Assembly: GCA_023251515.1 (NCBI GenBank)
Contig: JAHEYQ010000006.1
Location: forward strand, 1 to 64,000
DNA: 64,000 nucleotides
Direction: 5' to 3'
DNA from: Bacteroidales bacterium
GTDB lineage: Bacteria > Bacteroidota > Bacteroidia > Bacteroidales > JACABE01
Under the pieces are notes generated by a model. That model saw only the letters and a program-made list of their open reading frames with translations, was not told the DNA's origin and made no database searches. The position numbers and the translations under genes are program-made. Position 1 is the stretch's first letter. Every line of letters begins with the position of its first letter. Positions 10,906 to 20,282 of the stretch are shown piece after piece.

Positions 10906-13900
10906 ATGAAAAAGATTTACATTTTATTAATTGCAATATTTATAGGGAATATTGCAAATGCACAATGGCAACCTTTAGGTTCTGATGATTTTCATCAAGT
11001 TTCTCAATATGCTATATTTTCATCAATTGTAATTGATAATTCAGGAACTCCTATTATTGCATATAAGGATATGAGTGATAATGGGAGAATCAAAGTGAAA
11101 AAATTTAATGGAATAAGTTGGGATTTAGTTGGTGATCCCTACACAATTGCAATAGGAGAAACTAGTTACATAAATATAAAAATAAACAGAAAAAATAACA
11201 TGCCTTATGTGATTTATAAAGATGTTTTTAATGACAATAAAGTCAATGTTAAAAAATTTAATGGAAATAACTGGGTAGCACTTTGTTCAAATTTTATTTC
11301 AGCTGGTAAAGCAAATTATTCATCTATTGCTATAGATACAGGAGGAGTTCCTTATGTTGTATATCAGGATTGGATTTATAATAAAAAAGCTACAGTAAAG
11401 AAATTTAATGATAGTTGTTGGATTAATGTTGGTATTTCCGGCTTTTCTAATGGAATGGCTTCTTATACAAATATATCTTTAAATAATGCAGGCATTCCTT
11501 ATGTAGTATATCAGGATGAGGGGAATAATTATAAAGCAACAGTTAAAAAGTATTATGGGAACACATGGCTTAATGTTGGTAATGCTGGATTTTCTGCTGG
11601 TGGTGTAAGTTTTACATCAATTGCAATTAATAATGTAGGCATTCCTTATGTGGTCTATAGTGATAGTCTAAATAATTTAAAATGTACTGTAATGAAATTT
11701 AATGGAACAAATTGGGAAAATGTTGGACCAGTTGGATTTTCTTCTGGTGGATGTAGTTATACAAATATTACTTTTGATAGCATAGGAACTCCATATGTAG
11801 CTTATCAAGATTTTAATGATAATAATAAAGTAACTGTTAAAAAATTTAATGGTAGTATATGGATAGATGTTGGTAGTTCTGGATTTTCAGCAGGTAAGGC
11901 TAATTATATTAATATTACCATGAATTCCAACAATTCACCCTATATTGTCTATTCTGATGAAAGCCATTTGGAAAGACTTACTGTAATGAAATATAATGGT
12001 AATTCTTGGGTAAAATTGGGAAGCAGTTCGTTTTCTAATCCTTATATTCAAGATTTATCTCTTGTAATGGATAGTTCTGGAACTCCATATATTATTTATA
12101 AAGATTTGAATAACTCCCAAAAAGCTACTGTGAAAAAATACAATGGTAATGCATGGGTAAATGTAGGTAATGGAATAGTTTCAAATACAAGTGCAGATTA
12201 TCCATCAATTGTAATAGATAAAACTGGTAAACCTATTATTTCCTATCATGATAGTAGTAAACTTATACATGTGTTAAAGTATGATGGTAATAATTGGGTT
12301 AATATTGGATCTTCAGTATATGGAATTAAAATTGGATATAATCCTGTATTTCTAGATAGTTCTGGAACACCATATATGGTTGTTAATTTTTCTCCTAAAG
12401 GCACAGTTATTAAATATAATGGAAGCGCTTGGGTGGCAGTTGGAAATAATTACATTTCTAATAATTTTGTCGGATATTCTTCATTTGCTTTTGATAATAT
12501 AGGGACACCATATGTGTTTTTTAGTGATTATTCAAATGGAAATAAAGCAACTGTTAAGAAATTGGTAAATGGTACTTGGGTACCTGTTGGTAATGAAGGT
12601 TTTTCTTTAGGATGGCCAATATTTAATAATATAAAATTTGATAATAATGGTATTCCTTTTGTTGTTTATAAAGATTGTTTAGGTGATAAAGTTTTTATTA
12701 AGAAATTAATTGGTTCTAATTGGGTAGATATTTGTAATCCATTTGTTGAGCATAAAAAAATTTTAAACATAAAAATTGATAAATTAGGGACACCTTATGT
12801 GATTTATTCACCAAAATCTCAATATGATTATAAATCTGATTTAGTCTCGTTAAAGAAATTTAATGGGATAGATTGGATAAGTGTAGGTGATACAAACTTT
12901 TCTTTCGATAAATCTTATAGCAGTTCTGTAGATATTGATGCAACAGGAAAAACAGTAGTTGCTTATGATGGTATGAGTGGAATCTGGGTAAAATACTATT
13001 ACCAATGCAATAATCCTACTTATGGAGGGACAATTGGTTCTAATCAAATTATTTGTTATGGAACAAATCCGAGTACACTTAGTAATATAAATTATCCTAA
13101 TGGCTTAGGTGTAAATGAATATAAATGGCAATCATCAACAACCAGTAATAATACAGGTTTTTCTGATTTAGCTTTTAGTAATTCAACATCATATAATTCT
13201 GGAATTCTAACTCAAACAACATGGTTCAAAAGATTATCTAAAGTAGTGTGTAATTCATCATGGACTGTTTCTGGTGAATCAAACGTTATACAAATTGCAG
13301 TAAATAATTTACCTTCTGCATCTGGTTCAATTAATGGAATATCAACGGTTTGTCAAGGACAAAATGTTTATAAATACAGTATTCAAACTATTAATAATGC
13401 TTTATCATATATTTGGACATTACCATCTGGAGCAATAGGTGCAAGCTCAACAGATACTATTGAAGTAGCTTATGGTACTTCTGCAATTTCAGGGAATATT
13501 ACAGTCAAAGGTCATAATAGCTGTGGAGATGGAATAATCTCTTATTTAGGAGTTTCTGTAAATACATTACCACTTACTGCTGGAGCAATTTCAGGCAATT
13601 CAAGTGTAGTTGCAGGACAACAAAATGTAGTTTATTCAGTACCAATAATTACAAATGCAACATCAACCAACTGGGATTTACCTATAGGAGCATCAATAAA
13701 TTATTATTCAGGACCAACAATTAGTGTTAATTTCAGTCAATCAGCTGTATCTGGAAATATAACTGTATCTGGTAACAATAGCTGTGGTGATGGTCCTTCA
13801 ACTTCATTGTATGTTACAGTTAATCCGTTTAATCCCAATTGTTCGGCACAATTTGATTTGGTTGCAGATACTACTTCACCTCATCACTATTTTGCTGTGA

Positions 13901-14388
13901 ACAATGCTTCCGGTGTTCCACCTTTACAATACAACTGGAGCTGGGGTGATGGAAGTTTCAGTACAACTGCTTATCCAACGCATACCTATAGTGCTGCAGG
14001 AAATTACAAAATCTGTCTGACAATAATTGATTCTGTGGGTTGTACCACAACTTATTGTGATTCATCATTTTTGCAGAAAGATCCGAATGCAATTATCAGC
14101 GTTCAGGTAATACCACAAGGTACTTTAGGAATAAGCAGTTTATTATCTGATAAAATTAAAATTTACCCCAACCCAGCCAAAGAAAATCTGATAATTGAGC
14201 TGATTGAAAGCAATATTTCTCAAAAGACCAGCATTTATATCTATAATATTCAGGGGCAATTATGCAGGCAAATCATCAGCAATCAATCTAAAACTGAAGT
14301 TGATATAAAGGATTTATCTGCTGGGCTTTATGTAGTGAGGGTTAATAATGAGAAAGAGAGTTTTATAAGTAGGTTTGTGAAGGAATAA
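10906..14388 (+). CDS. Paralogous T9SS-secreted repeat protein (same family as 857-4057) with PKD and type A CTD
   Basis: MKKIYILLIAIFIGNIANAQWQPLGSDDFHQ nearly identical to 857 ORF N-terminus; repeats; CTD. Confidence 0.85.
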   Translation: MKKIYILLIAIFIGNIANAQWQPLGSDDFHQVSQYAIFSSIVIDNSGTPIIAYKDMSDNGRIKVKKFNGISWDLVGDPYTIAIGETSYINIKINRKNNMPYVIYKDVFNDNKVNVKKFNGNNWVALCSNFISAGKANYSSIAIDTGGVPYVVYQDWIYNKKATVKKFNDSCWINVGISGFSNGMASYTNISLNNAGIPYVVYQDEGNNYKATVKKYYGNTWLNVGNAGFSAGGVSFTSIAINNVGIPYVVYSDSLNNLKCTVMKFNGTNWENVGPVGFSSGGCSYTNITFDSIGTPYVAYQDFNDNNKVTVKKFNGSIWIDVGSSGFSAGKANYINITMNSNNSPYIVYSDESHLERLTVMKYNGNSWVKLGSSSFSNPYIQDLSLVMDSSGTPYIIYKDLNNSQKATVKKYNGNAWVNVGNGIVSNTSADYPSIVIDKTGKPIISYHDSSKLIHVLKYDGNNWVNIGSSVYGIKIGYNPVFLDSSGTPYMVVNFSPKGTVIKYNGSAWVAVGNNYISNNFVGYSSFAFDNIGTPYVFFSDYSNGNKATVKKLVNGTWVPVGNEGFSLGWPIFNNIKFDNNGIPFVVYKDCLGDKVFIKKLIGSNWVDICNPFVEHKKILNIKIDKLGTPYVIYSPKSQYDYKSDLVSLKKFNGIDWISVGDTNFSFDKSYSSSVDIDATGKTVVAYDGMSGIWVKYYYQCNNPTYGGTIGSNQIICYGTNPSTLSNINYPNGLGVNEYKWQSSTTSNNTGFSDLAFSNSTSYNSGILTQTTWFKRLSKVVCNSSWTVSGESNVIQIAVNNLPSASGSINGISTVCQGQNVYKYSIQTINNALSYIWTLPSGAIGASSTDTIEVAYGTSAISGNITVKGHNSCGDGIISYLGVSVNTLPLTAGAISGNSSVVAGQQNVVYSVPIITNATSTNWDLPIGASINYYSGPTISVNFSQSAVSGNITVSGNNSCGDGPSTSLYVTVNPFNPNCSAQFDLVADTTSPHHYFAVNNASGVPPLQYNWSWGDGSFSTTAYPTHTYSAAGNYKICLTIIDSVGCTTTYCDSSFLQKDPNAIISVQVIPQGTLGISSLLSDKIKIYPNPAKENLIIELIESNISQKTSIYIYNIQGQLCRQIISNQSKTEVDIKDLSAGLYVVRVNNEKESFISRFVKE

Positions 14389-14422
14389 CTGATTCCCAAA
14401 TCTGTCAGTTTAAAAATAACAT

Positions 14423-14463
14423 AAGCAGGAATAAAACATTAAGTCATATTCCTGCTTTTTTAA
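14423..14463 (+). terminator. Rho-independent-like terminator
   Basis: AAGCAGGAATA (14423-14433) / TATTCCTGCTT (14447-14457) followed by T run. Confidence 0.7.
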
Positions 14464-14549
14464 TGTTACAAATCGAATTTGGGTTTGTATTTAAATCCAT
14501 ATAAAATTAATATAAATATCAATTTTATATTTTATAGCATATAATTTAT

Positions 14550-14557
14550 TATCTTTG
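14550..14557 (+). promoter_or_regulatory. Bacteroidetes -7 box upstream of the hipB-like gene
   Basis: TATCTTTG matches TAnnTTTG, 27 nt upstream of ATG. Confidence 0.55.
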
Positions 14558-14583
14558 TATAAAATTATATTTAAATACATATA

Positions 14584-14793
14584 ATGATACAATTGGCAGA
14601 ATTTGTTAAAGAACGAAGAAAGGAAGTGAATCTGACACAGCAGGAATTTGCTGAAAGAGCAGGAGTTGCATTAACAGTAATACGTAAAATTGAGCAGGGC
14701 AAAACCAATCTGAATATGGAAAAGGTTAACCTTGTGTTGAAAATGTTCGGACATGAATTAGCTCCTGTAAACAATAAAGAATCTGCAAAATGA
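14584..14793 (+). CDS. XRE-family HTH antitoxin, HipB-like
   Basis: FVKERRKEVNLTQQEFAERAGVALTVIRKIEQGKTNLNMEKVNLVLKMFG HTH. Confidence 0.85.
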   Translation: MIQLAEFVKERRKEVNLTQQEFAERAGVALTVIRKIEQGKTNLNMEKVNLVLKMFGHELAPVNNKESAK

Positions 14794-15125
14794 GAAAATG
14801 TAAAATATTTTATAGAGATTTTCTTGCAGGAATACTCACTGAAACCAATGAAGGCGATTTTTCCTTTCAGTATGATAAGCAATATATAATTGATCATGCT
14901 GCTGAATTTATAACATTTACAATGCCGGTAACAGAAAAACCTTATACTGAAAAAAGATTGTTTGCATTTTTTGAAGGTCTGATACCGGAAGGATGGTTAT
15001 TGGATATTGCTTCAAAAAACTGGAAAATAAACAAAAACGACCGTATGGGTTTATTAATGGCATGTTGTCAGAATTGCATCGGAGCAGTAAGTGTTATACC
15101 AATACATGCTGAAGATGATGAATAA
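14790..15125 (+). CDS. HipA N-terminal subdomain protein, HipS-like
   Basis: AEFITFTMPVTEKPYTEKRLFAFFEGLIPEGWLLD; overlaps the preceding gene by 4 bp. Confidence 0.8.
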   Translation: MRKCKIFYRDFLAGILTETNEGDFSFQYDKQYIIDHAAEFITFTMPVTEKPYTEKRLFAFFEGLIPEGWLLDIASKNWKINKNDRMGLLMACCQNCIGAVSVIPIHAEDDE

Positions 15126-16056
15126 ATGTTTATATTGTTATGAATATCTTGAAGATGCGGGCGATTTTCATGAAAAATGCAGCTTGAAGTTTTTTGGAAC
15201 TTTAACTCCTCCGACTTTTCCTTATGCATTAAATCAGATGGATGAGCTAGCCAAAAATGTAATAGAACGAAGTGTGGCTGTACCTGGTGTTCAGCCCAAA
15301 TTGTCCATGTCATTGATAAAAGAAAGCAAAGAAAATAATGATAGCCGATTAACTGTTGTAGGAGCACTTGGTGGACAATATATTTTAAAGCCACCTTCTG
15401 ATAAATTTAAAGAAATGCCCGAAAATGAGCATCTAAGCATGAGAATTGCAGAAGCTTTCGGAATTCGTGTCGTATCTTCAGGATTAATCAGACTTTCTTC
15501 AGGAGAATTATCCTATATAACAAAAAGAGTTGACCGTACTGATATTGGTGAAAAAATACATATGTTGGATATGTTCCAGATTACAGAAGCTTTTGATAAA
15601 TACAAAAGCTCCATGGAAAAAGTAGGAAAAGCACTACACGATTATTCAAGTAATACTTTGCTTGATAAAATCTTCTTTTTTGAATTGGCTGTTTTCTGTT
15701 TTTTAACAGGTAATAATGATATGCATCTCAAAAATTTTTCGATGATTGAAAGTCCTTCGGGATGGGTATTGGCTCCAGCTTACGACCTGCTGAATGTAGC
15801 AATAGTTTTACCTGAAGATACTGATGAGATTGCGCTAACAATAGAAGGGAAAAAGAAGAAACTTAACAGATTGCATTTTGAGCAACTGGGAAAGGCATTG
15901 GGCTTGAACAACAAGCAAATTCAGAATGTTTTTAAGAGGATGTATATACATAAACCATTAGCTGTAAGCTGGATTAATAAATCATTTTTATCGGATGTTA
16001 TGAAAGAAGCATATAAAAATCTGATTGAAAAGAGATATGAACAATTAAATTTTTAA
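15115..16056 (+). CDS. HipA kinase-core protein, HipT-like; start trimmed from 15091 to the ATG overlapping the upstream stop
   Basis: PGVQPKLSMSL, EHLSMRIAEAFGI, TGNNDMHLKNFSM and LAPAYDLLNV kinase motifs; N-terminal CLYC..HEKC motif. Confidence 0.85.
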   Translation: MMNKCLYCYEYLEDAGDFHEKCSLKFFGTLTPPTFPYALNQMDELAKNVIERSVAVPGVQPKLSMSLIKESKENNDSRLTVVGALGGQYILKPPSDKFKEMPENEHLSMRIAEAFGIRVVSSGLIRLSSGELSYITKRVDRTDIGEKIHMLDMFQITEAFDKYKSSMEKVGKALHDYSSNTLLDKIFFFELAVFCFLTGNNDMHLKNFSMIESPSGWVLAPAYDLLNVAIVLPEDTDEIALTIEGKKKKLNRLHFEQLGKALGLNNKQIQNVFKRMYIHKPLAVSWINKSFLSDVMKEAYKNLIEKRYEQLNF

Positions 16057-16061
16057 ATTAT

Positions 16062-16095
16062 CCCAAATTGCTCATTTTCTAATGAGCAATTTGGG
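16062..16095. terminator. Perfect 15-bp stem, 4-nt loop hairpin after the hipT-like gene
   Basis: CCCAAATTGCTCATT ttct AATGAGCAATTTGGG. Confidence 0.75.
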
Positions 16096-16099
16096 TTAA

Positions 16100-16210
16100 A
16101 CTAAGCAAGTTCAAACTGAAATAGATATACATAGCTTTGCTTCCGGAGTTTATATTGTTAAAGTAAATAATGATAAAGAGAGTTTTGTAAGTAGGTTTGT
16201 AAAGGAATAA
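16100..16210 (+). pseudogene. Orphan fragment of a T9SS type A C-terminal sorting domain
   Basis: In-frame TKQVQTEIDIHSFASGVYIVKVNNDKESFVSRFVKE* aligns with the last about 36 aa of the four upstream paralogs; in-frame stop at 16097-16099. Confidence 0.8.
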
Positions 16211-16301
16211 AACAAATACGACCAACTAAGTCATAGCTTTAAGCTCTTAATGGGTTTGAAAATTTAGATTTTATTCATTTTATAAGTTTTTTATTTTAAA
16301 A

Positions 16302-16309
16302 TATATTTG
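16302..16309 (+). promoter_or_regulatory. Bacteroidetes -7 box before the DUF4143 ATPase
   Basis: TATATTTG matches TAnnTTTG. Confidence 0.45.
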
Positions 16310-16365
16310 CAAATTTAAATATAAACTTTAAATTTGCATTATATTTTTAAAGTTAAACTTTTGTT

Positions 16366-17511
16366 ATGTACGATAGAAAACAAATATTTGAGGATTTAGG
16401 TTCAGAATCAGCATTTTTCTGGGGTGCACGTCAAACTGGTAAAACAACTTTGCTTAAAATGAAATTTCCAAATTCAATTTATATTGATTTGCTGTTAAAT
16501 ACAGAATTTCTAAGATTTAATACTACACCTGATTTATTAAGGCAGATTGTGGAGGCAAAACAGCCTCAAGAACCCGTAATTATCGATGAAATACAACGAT
16601 TACCTGATTTATTGAATGAAATTCATTGGTTAATAACAAATAAAGGTATTAGGTTTATATTAAGTGGTTCTAGTCCCCGTAAAATAGTGCGTGGAGGCAA
16701 TAACTTGTTAGGAGGCAGAGCACTCAGGTATGAACTGTTCCCTTTGGTTTCAGCTGAAATTGAAAATTTTAATCTTTTAAAAGCATTGAATAGCGGACTG
16801 TTACCTCGTCATTATCTTGCTGATAATCCCAAAAAGCTATTGGAAGCCTATATTGGTTCATATCTGAAAGATGAAATAATGGCTGAATCCAAAATCCGAA
16901 ATATAGGAGCTTTTTCAAGATTTTTAGAAAGTGCTGCTTTTTCAAATTCTGAAATTCTCAATTACAGTAATATTGCAACTGATTGTGGTATAAGTTCTGT
17001 AACAGTTAAAGAGTATTTTCAAATTCTAGAAGATACAATGATTGGTAGGTTTTTGCCTGCTTTTACAAAAAGAGCCAAAAGAAGAATTATTGCAGCACCT
17101 AAATTTTATTTTTTTGATGTTGGTATTGCCAATATTTTATTGAAACGAAGTAAAATAGAACACAAAAGTGAAAATTTCGGACATGCATTTGAACATTTTA
17201 TATATACCGAAATTTATGCTCATAGTCAGTATTCAGGATTGAAATATGATATAAGTTATTGGAGAACTGCAACTACTAATATTGAAGTAGATTTTATACT
17301 TGGTGAATCTGAAATCGCAATAGAAGTAAAATCATCGGATTCCATTAGTGGAAGGCATTTGAAAGGATTGAGCCAATTTTCAGAAGATTATAAACCCAAA
17401 CGATCAATTATTGTGAGTATGGATGATTATTATCGAAAAATTGATCATATCGAAATAATGCCTTGGAAATTTTTCTTAGAAGAGCTTTGGTCAAATAAAT
17501 TAATGGTTTAG
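16366..17511 (+). CDS. AAA_14/DUF4143-family ATPase
   Basis: Walker A GARQTGKTTL, PVIIDEIQRLP, LSGSSPRKI, GxxFEHFIYTEI...EVDFIL..AIEVKSS nuclease-like C-terminus. Confidence 0.85.
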   Translation: MYDRKQIFEDLGSESAFFWGARQTGKTTLLKMKFPNSIYIDLLLNTEFLRFNTTPDLLRQIVEAKQPQEPVIIDEIQRLPDLLNEIHWLITNKGIRFILSGSSPRKIVRGGNNLLGGRALRYELFPLVSAEIENFNLLKALNSGLLPRHYLADNPKKLLEAYIGSYLKDEIMAESKIRNIGAFSRFLESAAFSNSEILNYSNIATDCGISSVTVKEYFQILEDTMIGRFLPAFTKRAKRRIIAAPKFYFFDVGIANILLKRSKIEHKSENFGHAFEHFIYTEIYAHSQYSGLKYDISYWRTATTNIEVDFILGESEIAIEVKSSDSISGRHLKGLSQFSEDYKPKRSIIVSMDDYYRKIDHIEIMPWKFFLEELWSNKLMV

Positions 17512-17579
17512 ATATTATTTCATTCTTTTATTTCCCGTAATTTTTAAATATCTTTGCCTTATTATTTATAATCAAATAA

Positions 17580-18656
17580 ATGCTTCAATATATCATTAAA
17601 CGACTGTTCTATGGGTTTTTAGTTATGCTTGGCGTAATTATTGTCGTTTTTCTGTTGTTTAATGTTCTACCCGGCGATCCTGCCCGTATGATGTTGGGAC
17701 AACGTGCTGATATTGCCTCCGTTGAAGCCATTAATAAAGATTTGGGAAGAGACAAATCTTTAACTACACAGTTTTTTAATTATCTGAATGATTTATCTGT
17801 ATTGTCTGTTCATAATGTGAAAGATATAGATAATTACTGGTATCTTGATGATTCAAAGTATAATTATATTAAATTGTTTACTATCAGTAATTCTGCTCTT
17901 GTTTTAAAACAACCATATCTAAGGCGTTCTTATCAGAGCAAAAGATTGGTTTCTGAAATTATTGTTGAGGCTTTTCCTAAAACAGCTTTGCTGGCTTTTG
18001 TTTCCATGCTTTTTGCATTGATTATTGGAGTATTTGTAGGCGTTTTGTCATCATTGAAAAAGGATGGTATTTTTGATAAAATATCATTAGTAATTTCAGC
18101 CTTTGGTATGTCGTTGCCTTCTTTTTTTGCAGCCATATTGTTTGCATGGATATTTGCTTATTTATTAGCTGATTATACTGGCTTAAATATGTTTGGCAGC
18201 ATGTATTCTGTTGACGATTTGGGCAATGGGGAGTACCTGGATCTGAAAAATTTAATTTTGCCAGCTATCACATTGGGCATACGTCCTTTGGCTGTAATTG
18301 TCGAATTAACAAGAAGTTCGATGTTAGATGTAATGTCGCAGGATTATATCAGAACTGCTAAAGCTAAAGGATTATCAACTTATCAGATTATTACCCGTCA
18401 TGCATTGAAAAATGCGATGAATCCGGTAGTTACAGCAGTTTCGGGTTGGCTGGCTTCTTTAATGGCTGGTGCCGTGTTTGTTGAGTATGTATTTGACTGG
18501 AAGGGTGTTGGGGTTGTAATTGTTGATGCATTAGAAAAATATGATTTCCCTGTTGTGATGGGAGTTTTGCTTTTTATTTCTATAATTTTAGTAATTATCA
18601 ATATCTTTGTAGATATTTTATATGGATTGTTAGATCCAAGAATTAGAGTAACTTAA
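17580..18656 (+). CDS. ABC transporter permease, DppB/OppB family
   Basis: N-terminal MLQYIIKRLFYG..VLPGDPARMMLGQRA; EAA-type loop DYIRTAKAKGLSTYQIITRHALKNA. Confidence 0.88.
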   Translation: MLQYIIKRLFYGFLVMLGVIIVVFLLFNVLPGDPARMMLGQRADIASVEAINKDLGRDKSLTTQFFNYLNDLSVLSVHNVKDIDNYWYLDDSKYNYIKLFTISNSALVLKQPYLRRSYQSKRLVSEIIVEAFPKTALLAFVSMLFALIIGVFVGVLSSLKKDGIFDKISLVISAFGMSLPSFFAAILFAWIFAYLLADYTGLNMFGSMYSVDDLGNGEYLDLKNLILPAITLGIRPLAVIVELTRSSMLDVMSQDYIRTAKAKGLSTYQIITRHALKNAMNPVVTAVSGWLASLMAGAVFVEYVFDWKGVGVVIVDALEKYDFPVVMGVLLFISIILVIINIFVDILYGLLDPRIRVT

Positions 18657-18673
18657 ATAATAAAAAATATATC

Positions 18674-19432
18674 ATGAGAAGAAAAATAGTTGCAGGAAAC
18701 TGGAAAATGAATAAAACTTTTCAGGAAGCTGATGAATTAATTAATGAAATCATTGAAGGTTTAGAAGATGCTAACCATAAAGGAGTTGATGTAGTTCTTT
18801 GTCCTCCATTTACTTTTATGGAAATGACTACTGACTATGCACAGGAAAGTGAATATGCTGTGGGTGCTCAAAATGTGAGTAGTTTTGATTCAGGAGCTTA
18901 TACTGGCGAAGTTTCTGCAAAAATGTTGCATTCGATGGGTGTTGAATATTGCATAATTGGGCATTCAGAAAGACGTAAATATTTTAATGAAACAGATGAA
19001 CAACTAACTCAAAAAGCCGAATTATTATTAAAATACAATATATTACCTATATTTTGTTGCGGCGAATTATTGCCCGAACGTGAAGCCGCTAATCATTTTG
19101 AGGTAGTTAAATCGCAAATTGAAAATACGATTTTTAAATTAGAACCCCTTGATTTTGCTAAAGTTATTATAGCTTATGAACCTGTTTGGGCAATCGGAAC
19201 CGGTGTTACAGCTACTTCAGATCAGGCTCAGGAAATGCATGTTTTTATTCGTAATTTGATTAGTGAAAAATATGGTAAGGAAATTGCAAAAAATACAAGT
19301 ATTTTATATGGTGGTAGTTGCAATGCAATAAATGCCAAAGAATTATTTGCCAATCCTGATGTTGATGGTGGCTTAATTGGTGGTGCTTCATTGATTGCAA
19401 TTGATTTCCTTAAAATTATTGAATCATTTTAA
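18674..19432 (+). CDS. tpiA: Triose-phosphate isomerase
   Basis: AGNWKMNKT, EYCIIGHSERR, AYEPVWAIGTG, YGGSCNAINAKEL. Confidence 0.97.
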   Translation: MRRKIVAGNWKMNKTFQEADELINEIIEGLEDANHKGVDVVLCPPFTFMEMTTDYAQESEYAVGAQNVSSFDSGAYTGEVSAKMLHSMGVEYCIIGHSERRKYFNETDEQLTQKAELLLKYNILPIFCCGELLPEREAANHFEVVKSQIENTIFKLEPLDFAKVIIAYEPVWAIGTGVTATSDQAQEMHVFIRNLISEKYGKEIAKNTSILYGGSCNAINAKELFANPDVDGGLIGGASLIAIDFLKIIESF

Positions 19433-19441
19433 ATATTACAA

Positions 19442-20272
19442 ATGAATTATATTGAATTAAATGTCAAAAACCAGACTCTTAGCGATTTAAATGATGTTTT
19501 AATTGCGGAATTGGGTGAAATTGGTTTCGAAAGTTTTATAGATTCTGATGAAGGATTTTTAGGTTATATCAGAGAAGATTTGTATGATGCTAATTTGATT
19601 GGTAAATTACAAATAATTGAACTTAATCCAGATACATTTTCTTATACTTCGCAATTGGTTGAAGATCAGAATTGGAATGCAGTTTGGGAAAGCAATTATG
19701 AAGCGGTGGTTATTGCAGACCGATGTGGAATAAGAGCTCCTTTTCATCCTGAAAATAAAGAAGTTGAATTTGATTTGGTAATCGAACCCAAGATGTCGTT
19801 CGGAACAGCTCATCATGAAACTACTTCCAATATGATAGAATTTCTGCTGGAAGAAGATTTAAAAGATAAAACAGTTCTTGATATGGGTTGCGGTACCAGT
19901 GTTCTGGCTATTTTAGCTGCAAAACGCGGTGGTATTAATATTTATGCCATTGATAATGATGAATGGGCTTATGAAAATTCGCTCGAAAATATCGAAAGAA
20001 ATCAGGTGCCGGAAATAAAGGTATTACTGGGAGATGCTGATTTGTTGCATGATATGGGTTTTGACGTAATTATTGCCAATATCAATCGCAATATTCTTTT
20101 GAATGACATTAAACATTATGTTAATGTTTTGAATAACAATGGTGTATTGTTAATGAGTGGCTTTTATGAGCAGGATATTCCTGCAATAAAAGAAGAAACT
20201 GAAAAATATAATCTGAACTTCGATCGTTATAAGGTTAAAAATAATTGGGTAGCTATCAGGTTTACAAAATAA
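19442..20272 (+). CDS. prmA: Ribosomal protein L11 methyltransferase
   Basis: PKMSFGTAHHETTSNMIEFL, VLDMGCGTSVLAILAAKRG, IIANINRNIL. Confidence 0.93.
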   Translation: MNYIELNVKNQTLSDLNDVLIAELGEIGFESFIDSDEGFLGYIREDLYDANLIGKLQIIELNPDTFSYTSQLVEDQNWNAVWESNYEAVVIADRCGIRAPFHPENKEVEFDLVIEPKMSFGTAHHETTSNMIEFLLEEDLKDKTVLDMGCGTSVLAILAAKRGGINIYAIDNDEWAYENSLENIERNQVPEIKVLLGDADLLHDMGFDVIIANINRNILLNDIKHYVNVLNNNGVLLMSGFYEQDIPAIKEETEKYNLNFDRYKVKNNWVAIRFTK

Positions 20273-20282
20273 TATTATAAAA

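Noticed and set aside
15068-15394. 108-aa antisense ORF over the hipS/hipT junction
   Set aside because: Antisense to well-supported genes with no independent support.
14790-16056. Split HipA read as a frameshifted pseudogene
   Set aside because: The downstream gene has its own ATG overlapping the upstream stop, the kinase motifs are intact, and the split matches the known HipBST layout.
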